Positions 23,616 through 36,817 of a stretch of DNA of 64,000 nt are shown piece after piece (the stretch's first letter is position 1; each line of letters begins with the position of its first letter). Under the pieces are notes generated by a model. It saw only the letters and a list, made by a program, of their open reading frames with translations. It was not told where the DNA came from and ran no database searches. The position numbers and the translations under genes were made by a program. Source of the stretch: Vitrella brassicaformis (Eukaryota; Sar; Vitrellaceae); contig CDMY01000357.1 of the NCBI GenBank assembly GCA_001179505.1, positions 1 through 64,000 of the forward strand, read 5' to 3'.

Positions 23616-24745
23616 ATGAAGAGGCACCGCGCTGATTGGCTACGGCTGTTTATTGCAGTGGCTATGAGAGCTTCAATCACCTGCGCTTCCTTCCTCTTCT
23701 CGCCGTGCTGCCCTTCCGCATCGCCAGCGACGCCAGCGACGACGAATGAGATGGCACCGTTCCGTCGCCCAAGGCGGGCATTTGGGCGAGTAGAGCGACG
23801 AAGAAAGAGATCTCTAGCGCATATGAGAGGAGAGCGGCGCGCAGTGGGACGGAGATCTCTGCTCACAGAGTCAGCGCGTGGCGCCTTGGGTGTCGCATCG
23901 TCCCTCCTACTCAGCCCTTCTGCGGGAGCTCAGTGGCAGTTTGCGACGCCTGCACAGATGGGCGAGGCCGTCATCAAGAACACTCAACAGGTGGGCGGGG
24001 TAAGCGGGCAGAAGGGGATGGATGCAGCCACAATAGTCTGACTGGTGTGGTGTGGTTGGTGTAAGGGTGACATCGGTGGGATCATCGAGGCCATCGACAC
24101 ATTCTCCCGCAAGTCATGGATGATGAACGTCGGCGCCACAAAAGGAGGTGAGCCAGGCGGGCAGGCGTGCAATCAGGCAGACAGCGCGTTGGCTTCATTG
24201 AGTGGTGTTTCCGTTGGTCAGAGTTGTTGGAGAGGCTCTTGAAGGAGAGGCAGCCGTCGTGCGTGTTGGAGGTGGGCACCTTCTGTGGCTACTCAGCTCT
24301 CCACATGCTGCGGGCCCTACCGCAGTCAAGTCGTCTCACGACAATAGAGATCGACCCCGAAACCGCCGCCGTGGCCAGGAGCATTTTGGCGCATGCGGGC
24401 GTTGCTGACCGGATAGACCTGCGAGTTGGTGCGTCAGGGGACGTCTTGCCCAGCCTCAAAGGCCCTTTCGAGTTCATTTTCATGGACCATTGGAAGGGGG
24501 AGTATCTGAAGGACCTGCAGACGCTGGAGAGGCTCCGTCTTACCGCATCGGGAGGCACTCTGGTGTTCGACAATGTGAGATATCCGCCTGGCGGTGCGAG
24601 TGAGCTGTTGAGCTTCCTCGAGGACACATCTGATTATGACGTCGAGTTTGTGGATATCCCATTCGAGTATCGGGATGATATACCTGACGCTGTGGCTGTG
24701 GCACAGTACAAGCCGGGCAAGGGGGCGGGGGGCATACTCATGTGA
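23616..24745 (+). CDS. Catechol-type O-methyltransferase with multi-part targeting peptide
   Basis: Three exons (23616-23990, 24066-24147, 24222-24745) encode 326 aa. The catalytic domain is a class I SAM-dependent O-methyltransferase of the COMT/CCoAOMT type. It contains MMNVGATKG, the SAM loop VLEVGTFCGYS (~167-177), LTTIEIDPETAAVAR (acidic residue for the ribose), FIFMDHWKG (metal Asp) and TLVFDNVRYPP (metal Asp-Asn). These residues fit a Mg-dependent catechol methyltransferase. The first ~115 residues are unusual: a hydrophobic start (LFIAVAMRASITCASFLF), then an Arg-rich stretch, then GRRSLLTESARGALGVASSL with an Ala-x-Ala-type end. That order suggests signal peptide, transit peptide and a twin-Arg lumen signal for a complex plastid. 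Targeting is inference. Confidence 0.85.
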
Positions 24746-25050
24746 TGGATGGATGGAGGGGTGTTTGACGTCATTCTGACGGACCTCTGTTGATGAATCA
24801 GTCCGTCATATCTTTTCCCATGTTAACATTTCACATTGCCACACAGCGGACATCTGTCTGCATGAATGCAGCGAGTCCGTCAGGTCCACGTCGCATGCAG
24901 CCATCAGCCGCCATATATGCACACACACGGCACGGCACGGAGAGCTGCTTTTCGCAGCAGCCAAAAACTTGCTTGTCATGGATGCAAAACACTCAGCACT
25001 CACTCTACCCGATCCATCGAGCTGAATCCTCTTAGAGTCTCACAAGCTAG
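24746..25050. other. Convergent 3' intergenic region
   Basis: 305 bp between the stop codons of the methyltransferase and the aminopeptidase, with a GGAT run and a CTAG run (25047-25058). No gene seen. Confidence 0.55.
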
Positions 25051-27589
<2,539 letters not shown>

Positions 27590-27624
27590 GGAGGGGATTG
27601 TTGCCCGCAGCGCTGCTGAAGATT

Positions 27625-27633
27625 AGCTCGCAA
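27625..27633. promoter_or_regulatory. AGCTCGCAA element upstream of the aminopeptidase
   Basis: Full AGCTCGCAA match, 36 bp upstream of the ATG at 27589. This gene is not in a divergent pair, so the element here can be tied to one promoter. Confidence 0.45.
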
Positions 27634-27937
27634 AGCGATCGTCGCTCTCCGACACGCAAGCGTCGTTTATGCATGGCCACGTGGAGACGGAAGAATTCAT
27701 CAACATAGCCGTCCAATGATGTTTGCACTGCAATGGAGCGATACGAAGAGGCAGGGCAGTACATGAATGGTGACAACTCATGCATGCACGTACTCGTAGT
27801 ACAGAGCTCCCATCGAGGCAGCAGCGCTCGAGCTGCGAACGTCACTACTCTAATGGCACAGCTACGACAGATGGGCGGATCAACCGCACACAAAGGGCCA
27901 CGCTACTAGTAGACAAAGAAGAGCTAGGAAGTGCCAG
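27634..27937. other. Spacer between two co-directional minus-strand genes
   Basis: About 300 bp between the subtilase stop and the aminopeptidase promoter element. No coding signal recognised. Confidence 0.4.
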
Positions 27938-30900
27938 CTACGACGGGCACATGCGCAGCACAAGGGTGCGACGTTGATTCAACGGTACACCTGACGTTTG
28001 CAGCATGTGGCCGGACCTACCCGACGTGTCTGGAGGAATACATGATGTCGACTTGTCCCCGTGGAATGTCAACTGAGGCAGACGAGACACGTCATGCATG
28101 GTGCACAAGGTCGTCTCTTGTAGTCTGTTCGCTAACCTGTAGCTCATATGCAATACTCTGTTCCCACACTTTGGACCAGACACCGACGTACACTTCACCC
28201 TGCGATCGTTCTAGCAAGCCATCGTGCTGGAAGAAATGCATCAATCAGCACAGAGGGGAAGAAGTAAGCACGCACAAATCAGTCGACGTTCTAGCTTACC
28301 TCCACACTCAGAAGACCATCGGGAAGGAACACATCCGCTGTGAGTTGTCGCTGCCAATACTGTGTCTCGAGCGACTGGCTGTAGCGATACGAGCCCACAG
28401 CCTCACCCACGATCAGTCGAGGAGCCGTCAGTCGGACATCATGCAACACCACCCCTGACATCGACAAACCGTCCGTCCAACCAGCAGCTGCCCAGTCGGG
28501 TCGCTGCAGCAGGGTTGGATCGACACCAGCCACCATTTCAGGTGCAAGCGGCATCTCGTACGCGGCCGTCTCGGGCTGTGGAGGATTGACAGGCAGCAGC
28601 GGAGGGGGCCTCAACACTGGCGCGCGGACCGTCACCACGTGAGAGATGACGTATCCATTGGTGTCATTGACGCGCTGTCGGCGGCCATGAATGTTGTCGG
28701 GGAAGGCACAGATCGGGAGACGGAAGAAATGCCACTGCATTGGGTTGAGTGGCTGGGTGGTGAAGAACAGCTCTCGATCTGCGGCCTCGTCTGATCCGGG
28801 CTGGAAAAATGGATCGGGCTGGGCGGGGTCGGTCGCTGTCACGGACTGCGTATGCACATCGGCGAGCCAGACGGCAGCACTGGCCATGACTGTCGCAACC
28901 TGACAAGATGAACAGAGACGTGGACGACCAACAAGCTCGGTGTTTCCTCTACACCTCTGCTGTGTGAAATATATGTCTTCCCTCTGCATCAGGTGTGAGC
29001 TCGTATGCAACCTGAGACATAAAGCACAGACCAACAGGCAAATGGCTGACTGACACAAGAGTAGACCGTCTCGCACTCGCTTGATCGCAGAATGATCCAA
29101 TCCACGGCTCGCTGCATCGGCACCCCGACCCCTGCCACACGCCTCTCCCGCGACACAACTCACCTTCAGCTGTGACGCCATCTGGCGGCTCAGCCGACCC
29201 TGAGATGGTGCAGTGTGGGTCCAGCCGCTCGAACAGGCCGCTGACGACAAGGGAGTAGGGCTGCGGGGCCCTTGGGAGGCTGTCGGCCACAACCCACACT
29301 ACACAGATACTCTCGTCACTGGGAAGGGATCGCGGCACAGCTGGCGGGGCCATGGGGGTTTGAGGAGTGGGGGCTGTCGACTTGTTGGACAGAGCGTCAG
29401 CCGGTGGCATGGTGCTGTAGGTGTCTCTGTAATCCGTCGCTGCATTGACGCGCGGAGAGTCGACAATGATGACCTCAACATTGTTAAGTGTGTCGGCTGA
29501 AGCTCCACCATTGCCCTGCGCAGGGCGAACCAGGAGGCCACTCACGTGAAGTACCCTTACTTGCTGTCTGAAAGAAAGCATACGTATCGTGTTGTCCATT
29601 GGTTGTGTTGGCACTTCATGATGAGGTGGACATCGTTGATGAGGGGTACGGCGGCTGCAGGAGCCGACGGGGCATCCGTCCATGTGAGCGACACCTACAT
29701 ACCATTAGAAAGCGAGAGCCCCTTCACCCAACGACGGTTGTCTGGCTGTCTTCATTCTTTCGTGCTCACTTTGAACGCGTAGGGGAGAGTCACTCTCTGT
29801 TCTTCCAGCCTTCTTATTCGTGCGCTGTTCATGGTGATGCAGTACCGGTGGGCATCGCCATCGTCATACAAGAGGCCCTGCAGCACTTCCAAACTGCACT
29901 TAACAGCAGAAGACGTTCCGTCTCGGAAGAATTTGCATCGTACATGTCTCATCACCTCAGCTCCCTTTGCAGGGGCGCCGCATCGTTGTTTTTGAAGGGC
30001 AGCAGTCGACCCAGCTGTACGGCTCCGAAGCCGACCTCGGTGTCATAGGGCCGTGATGAACTCTGGCCTTCGAAGTAGCCCGAAGCGACAATCATCGCCT
30101 TCAGTGTGCTCGATCGGAGGTGGGAGCCTGGCGGGGCGGACGGCTTTCCCTGCGCCTCTTGTAGCAGCCCCTTGCGCAAAAATTCCCTAATCAGTGCTGT
30201 TGCGGCAGCAACGAAAGGTGTAGACTGTGAGGTGCCTTGCAGGCTCTTCTGTGAGCACGACGCGCTCGCATCAGCACTAAGAATGGCATCGCCTGGCGCC
30301 ACTACGTCAGGCTTGATGCGGCCGTCACTCGTCGGGCCTGAAAAAAAAAGGTCAGCGGTGCAAGCGTCGTATTCATTTGTAGTATCGTACCATATGCAGA
30401 GAACCATGCCCTTGTCAGGAAGAGCTTGGTGTCAGAGAGATGAGGGAGTGACACTGTGACCTCCAGTGATGTCTCGACCGTGACAGTTGCTGGTCCGCTC
30501 TCGGATGAATACATCATAGTGTAATTCCGACCAGCTGATTCTTTCAGAAGGCTTTTGAAGGCTCGTCCATCCTCTGCACTTATCAGCAAGGCCGGGATCC
30601 TACAAGTCACACGTCAGAGATACTAAGTGAACAACACATCTTTTATTGTCTGTCGGTCTTACTTGACGGCTGTCGCCATCGCTGCCTGGTCCGGCGGCAC
30701 TCCCATAATCACATCCCATGCGTGCTGGCCATCAGCCGTATTGTACACCAGTACACCGTCGCCGCTGACATTCTGGACATTCAGAGCTTTGGTTAGGAAG
30801 CTGCACCTGCCTCGCGCAACCAGCACCACGAAGCCTTGCAGAGAAAGCAGCCCGACTTCCACCAGATAGCTCGCCAGCAAATCGGGATCACAGCCATCAG

Positions 30901-32957
30901 GGGGGTCGCCTGGTGCCAGCATGAGCTCTTTGTTATCGATGAGGCCAATGGCATAGTCAGATGATTCCCAGACGGGGCCGAACACGGCAGGCGATGCACT
31001 CATTTCTGCTGGAAGAGACGGCAGTACCGCGGACCGCAGTAGCTCCTCAACATGGACTCCTGATGCTGTTGGAGAAGTGGCAACAGACGACACCGGGTCG
31101 CACCCTTGTACCACGATATCGTTGGATGTGCTGTAGCGGCAGCCAGGGGAGACATTGAATGAGGGGCGAATGACGAGAAGCTGCCATGGCAGACGCATGG
31201 GGTATGCATTCCTAAAGAAGCGAAAAGGACGCCGTCCATGTCTGCATCCGTTGATGAATGGATTTGCTCACTTGTTCGAAAAGGTCGCGCCGACCGAGAG
31301 CACGTTTTTGGCATGTGCTGGCGAGTCGACATTCCGGCCGCCCTGCTTGGGCGCATTTCCAGACGGAAAAACAGCTAGGAAGCCCTCATGGCTGCGCAAG
31401 TAGGCATCCACCTGGAAACCAAGAAGAAATCACACACAATGTCTCAACCCCACCGACTGACGTGCGCGCTCACATCGACGTCAAATGTCGTGAGCCCCTC
31501 ATGGTCCTGGCTGCCCCAGGAGCTCGACGCAATAGAGGCGCCCAGTGCACGGAAGTTATCGAAATAGCTGCAACAATGAAAATATCGAGTCCAGTCCTTC
31601 TTGAGCAGATCCGGAGGGCATACCTGTTCTTAATGTTAGCGGGGACGCTGAATCTGCCGCCAGACTGCAGGTCGATGAAGGCCAGCTTCGCTAGTGGCGC
31701 CAGCCCCGAGCCCAGGGTCACATTTTCACCATGAAACGTCAGTACAGGCGGGCCGTTGATTTCTTGCTTTGGTTGCTGCCTCGATCCTGCGAGACACGCC
31801 CCCACATGGGTACCATGGCCATTGACCTACTGGCACAGGCAGGGACAGCATAAGCTGACAAACCGGGCCATCGCACCGTCGTGCTCACGGGATCGTCTCG
31901 GAAGTCGCCACTGAGGGATTGGTAAGACACAATCTTGCGGTGCAAGTAGTTGAGCGAGTTGAACGGCACCTCGTTGGACGTACCACTGTACCAGCAGCTG
32001 TCTCCTGCCACTCCACTGTCTCCAACACCGATGAGCTCCCCTTCCCCGAACAGCCCCTGCGACCACAGAGGCCAGAAGCTGCTCGCTGACTCCTCGGTGA
32101 GCCCGTGCGCCGCAGCAGTTGCCATAAAAAAAATCGCTCTGCATCACTTGTGTGGCTATCTGGCTTTCTACCCTGAAGCTCCTCTGCACCTCGATCGCTA
32201 CTACAAGAGGCTGGCGAGCGACCCACTCGACCGTCCTCCAGCAAGCTTCGGGATGGATGTCTACAAGGAGTACTTGCATCCTCGTTTCGTCCTCCCATTG
32301 TACTTGCAGCGATTGATACGCCCTCGTAGGATCGGAGCGCCCAATTCGCGCCGGCCATTCAGATATTGAGCTCCGCGATTGGACGTCTTGAAGAAGCAAG
32401 ACTGTGAGATTGAGAGGCGAGGAGGCTGTTTGACACCTCGAGTAGAGGAGTTTGTCCACCTTTGCACTCAAAGGCAGAGGAATGACATCAGAAACGTACG
32501 GCAATCCCTTCAGAACTCGCCATGCTTCTTCATTGTCCGGCTGCAGCGTGCTGTTTCTCGCCACATGATAGTGGTGCCGCGGAATATAGTCTACCACTGC
32601 AAAGCCAGCAGCAATGATAGCCCCCTCGACACTCTGCCTCAAAAGCCGCTTCGGCGAACGATTAGCGTCTGAAGTTGAGATCTTGACAGTCACAAGCCAC
32701 TGATTTCCATCGGTTTGCCGTGAGAGTGACCGCAGAGATGGCTCCTTTTCATCCAAAGCACCCTCAGAAGAGCCCGCCTCAAGTCGGTAATTACGCAGTG
32801 ACGGAAGGGGATTGGACTCTCGACGCTGCCGCCGGTGGTAGGTAGGGGGTGCCACTCCATAAGATGGATGGAGAAAGGGTGTCCACGAGCAAGAGATGAC
32901 CAGCATCTGCACGAGTAGCATCTGCACAGTCCACAACTTGTCGCCACCAATCACCAT
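27938..32957 (-). CDS. PA-domain subtilisin-like serine protease with one-base frame break
   Basis: Sixteen exons: 32957-31877, 31826-31624, 31567-31474, 31411-31272, 31211-30663, 30599-30391, 30337-29956, 29893-29770, 29694-29561, 29540-29164, 29131-29067, 29011-28955, 28899-28300, 28226-28137, 28072-28021, 27990-27938. They give ~1402 aa if one base is discounted in the A8 run at 32126-32133. A signal peptide near MLLVQMLVISCSW is followed by a ~270-residue prodomain. The triad is Asp in GVGDSGVAGDS (~313), His in NGHGTHVGA (~364) and Ser in QGTSQSTPFVAAA (~795). The oxyanion Asn is in FPSGN (~478). A protease-associated insert (VVLVARGRCSFLTKA) lies between His and Ser. A jelly-roll segment (VSLTWTDAP...VPLINDVHLIM) and an EGF-like CRC motif follow. 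Secreted or vacuolar protease. Confidence 0.85.
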
Positions 32958-33053
32958 TGTCAGTGCAGAAAGTTCCGGCAATGGACACATGCATTACGCT
33001 TACATCCGCCCCGCATACCGAAACCCCTGAATGCAAAAGGCGAAAGTCACCAT

Positions 33054-33060
33054 GCGAGCT
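33054..33060. promoter_or_regulatory. GCGAGCT element in a divergent promoter
   Basis: TGCGAGCT at 33053-33060 sits between the subtilase start (32957) and the start at 33169. Confidence 0.35.
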
Positions 33061-33168
33061 CAGACGTCAAAGCACGCAGACGCTGATCGGGTCTCCTCCT
33101 CGCACAGTCGTCCTTATCACATCGGTGATCAGCATCTTCGAAGATCTTTCCCTGTCACCCTCGCGAAG

Positions 33169-34063
33169 ATGGGCGATGAAGATGCGCCACCACCACGGCG
33201 ACAAGCGTCATCGGACTCGCCCAGCAAGCTCCCACGACGGCAGATCCAGCCACTCAGCAAGACGGCAACGTCATCCAGTTTGTCGTTATCTCAGAGGGAT
33301 TCATCGTCGCGCCTTGCTTGTGCCTTTTTGCCGAGCATCCTGCTCATGTGGTTGATGGGACTCGTCTGCAGTCACGAACGGTCCCCACGCACGCCAATCC
33401 ATCCCCTATCCCCCCTCACATCCCTACCTGCGGACCCTCCCATCCCATCTGCGCATCTGTCCAGCCGCGTGCGGCGAGTGCCATTCGGTGGTTCATCTGC
33501 GAGGCGAGGTGTGGCATATGTGCCCCCGACTCAGTTGACAGCATGGGAGATCATCAAGGTGTTTTCACGGCTGAGGACATGCCGGGGAGAGGATGGCCCT
33601 GGACCCCATGTGTCATTCGAGGAGCGGCAGAAGCAGCTCTTCCAAGGCCAGAGGTCAATCACATTCAAACAGTTCAAAGAAAGGGTACGCGAGGCAGACT
33701 CACACGAGCAATCATTCGTCCACACCAAGATGCCTACCGGCTGCTGTTGATCGGTGTCAGCTTCCGACGATGCCAGCTCGTTGGTTCACGTCTGAGGTGC
33801 CCAACCGGCAGTACGGCAATTTACTGACGGAGCCTCTGCAGCCTGAGACTTACGAGTCGGTCTTCAAGGCGCTGTCCGGCTGGAAGGACGAGCTCACTGT
33901 GGCCGAGTTCACTCGCAAGGTGGACCACCACGTGCTGGCAGGCAACTTCTCTGGCTTTCTGAAGGTGCTGTTCGACCTCGAATTCGAGCACTACGATCAG
34001 ACACACGTGAGGGAAGTGAACAGGGCACAGCAGAAGAGGGCGGCGCGGAGCAAGGCCATGTGA
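33169..34063 (+). CDS. Unknown protein with one N-terminal hydrophobic helix
   Basis: Two exons (33169-33684, 33761-34063) encode 272 aa. I do not recognise a family. The first ~48 residues are Ser/Pro/Arg rich, followed by one hydrophobic helix (~49-68, LACAFLPSILLMWLMGLVCS). That could be a signal anchor or part of a plastid-type bipartite leader. The rest is soluble and charged, with YGNLLTEPLQPETYESVFKA and FDLEFEHYDQTHV, and ends in a Lys/Arg-rich tail. The phase-0 join across the intron and the ATG in context AAGATGGGC support the model. Divergent with the subtilase. Confidence 0.6.
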
Positions 34064-35259
34064 GGGGGATGGATGGATGGATGGATGGATGAGTGTCGCA
34101 TGCTTGAACGGGCCAGATGTGTTTTGTGGTGGAATGTGTCTGGTGTGCTGTGGAGACTGCGCTTGGCAAGGCCAGGCCGCAGCACGCACGTGTAGACTAG
34201 AGCAGTGAGTGACTGGGGTGTAGAGGCGTGTCGGTTTATGGATGCAGGCAGCGGTTGTGCGTCCATCGTGCGCGTGCTAGTGAGAGTCGCAAGGCGACGA
34301 ATCGACTGGGTTTTGGATGACACAGCTGCAGTCGTCCCCAAATTACACGGTGTGCCTGCCTTTAGATCGATCTGAGTGAAGTGTCTCACCATGTGCGATT
34401 GGTTCATGACCTGTTCACGTGTGCCGATGTCAGCAAAAGACATCGAAATATAAAACGTAGACACCGATGTGAGAAAGCAGAAAGGAGAGACAAGCAACCC
34501 ACACACACCACCAGACCACTCGCCCAAACATACGGCTGAGACTGTCTCACCAGAGGCTGGTCCAGAGCCAGCCATCGACGGTTCGAAAACCGGGTGTAAT
34601 GCAGTTACACCCCTCCAAATCCTATCCCTTTCACTCCCCATTCCCTCACTCAAACGAACATACATACATACAGACAGACAGGCGTATGGGAGGACGATGA
34701 AAAAGACTCCACCCACCCCTGTACCGTACCCCTCCCCCTTTCACCTTAGAAGACAGAGCCTTTCTTTGTCAATCACACCCAACACGCATGGCCGGCCTCA
34801 CTCCCTGCCATACGCGTGTTAATCAATGACATGCACTGCACTGCACTGCACCCGCTCGCCCGCCCGCCCCTCCTCGTTTTAAGCAGTCACATCCCCCAAA
34901 TCCTATCCCTTTCACTTCATCGTGTGAGACCCAGCACATCCATGAACACAGACACACCATCCATCTGTCAACCCCCCAACCCCTCCCTCACTCAGACGCA
35001 CAGACAGACAGGCGTACACGACAGCCTCCCCCCGTCCCTCACTTAGACAGGCAGACACACAGGCGTACACGACCCACTCACCCCGTCCCTCACTCAGACA
35101 AACCGACTGACAGATAGATAGATAGGTAGATAGACAGACAGACAGACAAGCGTACATCCCGCCCAGCCCGCAGCCAGATCGACAGACAGCGATATCTCTC
35201 TCTCTCGTGTTAAGCACTCACACTCCCACCAGACACACACATGCCCTGCACCCGCCCCC
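34064..35259. repeat. Repeat-rich region before a gap
   Basis: GGAT run at 34067-34091. From 34610 to 35160 short blocks recur: AAATCCTATCCCTTTCAC at ~34616 and ~34899, and a ~55-bp unit with CAGACAGGCGTACACGAC and CCCGTCCCTCACT at ~35000-35100. A segment around 34570-34590 (CCATCGACGGTTCGAAA) matches 35580-35595 beyond the gap, so a partial copy of the paralogue described below may lie here. No intact gene seen. Confidence 0.55.
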
Positions 35260-35559
35260 NNNNNNNNNNNNNNNNNNNNNNNNNNNNNNNNNNNNNNNNN
35301 NNNNNNNNNNNNNNNNNNNNNNNNNNNNNNNNNNNNNNNNNNNNNNNNNNNNNNNNNNNNNNNNNNNNNNNNNNNNNNNNNNNNNNNNNNNNNNNNNNNN
35401 NNNNNNNNNNNNNNNNNNNNNNNNNNNNNNNNNNNNNNNNNNNNNNNNNNNNNNNNNNNNNNNNNNNNNNNNNNNNNNNNNNNNNNNNNNNNNNNNNNNN
35501 NNNNNNNNNNNNNNNNNNNNNNNNNNNNNNNNNNNNNNNNNNNNNNNNNNNNNNNNNNN
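35260..35559. other. Assembly gap of 300 N
   Basis: Exactly 300 unknown bases inside a repeated region; adjacent sequence on both sides shares blocks, which probably caused the assembly break. Confidence 1.
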
Positions 35560-36569
35560 CTCCCCCAGCCACAGCCAGCCATCGACGGTTCGAAAGCCGT
35601 GCGCCCTCGCTAAGCCATCTGGCACGTACAACCACTGCCCTCTCACCCACTTACCCCCCGGCACGAACTGCGTCTCGCATTCGTGGACCCATCCCCCTCT
35701 CAGCCGCACCAGCCCCCACGGCAGGTATATGTTGAAGGTCTCGTTGACCCATTTCACCTCGCCGACCTGTTGGGGCGGGGGGGTGATGGGGAAGATGGGC
35801 AGGGAGCGGTGGGCGTGTCTGGGCGGCGGCTGTGAGGGGGGACCTCCAGACAGGACTGGCAAAATGCGTCTGACGCCGCCTCGACCAGTGGGAGGGCCCG
35901 CGAACGGTCCGGCGACGGCGAGCTGGCAGCTGCAGCCATCGTGCTGGCGAACGGCTGACCGGCCCCCGACAGAAGCGATCTCTCTGCCTCACTCTCGTGC
36001 TGCGGGGGCCGGGGGGGCCGTGCTGCTGACGACGAAGGCGCTGCCGGCTGGTGCAGGGGTGGAGTAGTGCTTCCGTTCTTCCTTCATCTTCAATGAACAC
36101 GCCACAATCGCCGCTTCCACTATCAGCACACATACAACCATACCTACGAAGAAAACAATGTGTGCACCTTTCTACATTGAGACATGCATCTGCGTCTTGT
36201 CTGTCAGTCTCTCCTTACACTGCGCAGGGGTAGGCTTAGCTGCACGCACCGCGTGACGGATGGCTTCACTGAGTGCCGTGCCCTCCTCCTCTTTCAGCCC
36301 GTCCCTTGGTCTCATAACGCGCTCCTCGGCCTGGATGACACGACAGCATGCATTGATTGCCGTCGTTCCCTCGTCCCGATTCACATTGATTGCGTACCTC
36401 GATTGGCATTTGGTTGACCATGTTGCGAACGTTTTTATCGGTGAAGTGGGGGTCAAGATGGACGGCGATGACGGCCCGAATAGCCGCGAACGAGGGTGTG
36501 CGCCGTGCTCTTCAGCGAATTGCTGTGCATACGGGCTGTTGAATATATCACCGACCTCATCTCTCGACA
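35560..36569 (-). pseudogene. Degenerate paralogue A of a local gene family
   Basis: The ATG at 36569 opens a frame containing IFNSPYAQQFAEE. The conserved continuation FAAIRAVIAVH...NQMPIE before a good donor at 36397 is in another frame, so exon 1 (36569-36398, 172 nt) needs one base removed to join. A second exon begins AEERVMRPRDGLKEEEG, matching the AEER exon of paralogue B. Then a possible TM segment (MVVCVLIVEAAIVACSL, ~36110) and a Trp-rich stretch near 35590-35760 (VKWVNETFNIYLPWGL, WVRGQWLYVPDGLA) follow to the gap. Family unknown. It could be a pseudogene or contain a sequencing error. Confidence 0.45.
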
Positions 36570-36583
36570 TCACGGTGACGTCA

Positions 36584-36690
36584 CGCCGATCCGCAGAGCA
36601 GGGCTCTGGGACTGGTTGAGGCTTCGCCCGGGATACGCCAAGCTTGGAATATAAAATGTAGGCAGCAATCTGGATTCATGTGTCTAAAGG
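36584..36690. repeat. Segment shared with 38233-38350
   Basis: GCCGATCCGCAGAGCAGGGC, CTGGTTGAGGC, CGCCCGGGA and CGCCAAGCTTGGA appear in the same order at both sites, followed by a TATAAA-type stretch (AATATAAAATGTAGGC / AATATAAACTGTAGGC). The second copy has a 13-base insertion. It probably marks the boundary of the duplicated unit. Confidence 0.7.
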
Positions 36691-36817
36691 ACAAGAGAGA
36701 GACGCAAACAGAACGCCAAGAAAGGAGAGTCCCCTCTTTTCTTGTCCCAATGACTCTTTGTTCCCCGCCTTCTTCTCTGTCCCAGCCCTGCCTACTTGGT
36801 GTGGCCATCTTGGTCCC

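Noticed and set aside
34980-35160. Repeats with spacers resembling a CRISPR array
   Set aside because: Units are diverged minisatellite blocks made of tetranucleotides in a eukaryotic genome, with no uniform spacers or cas genes.
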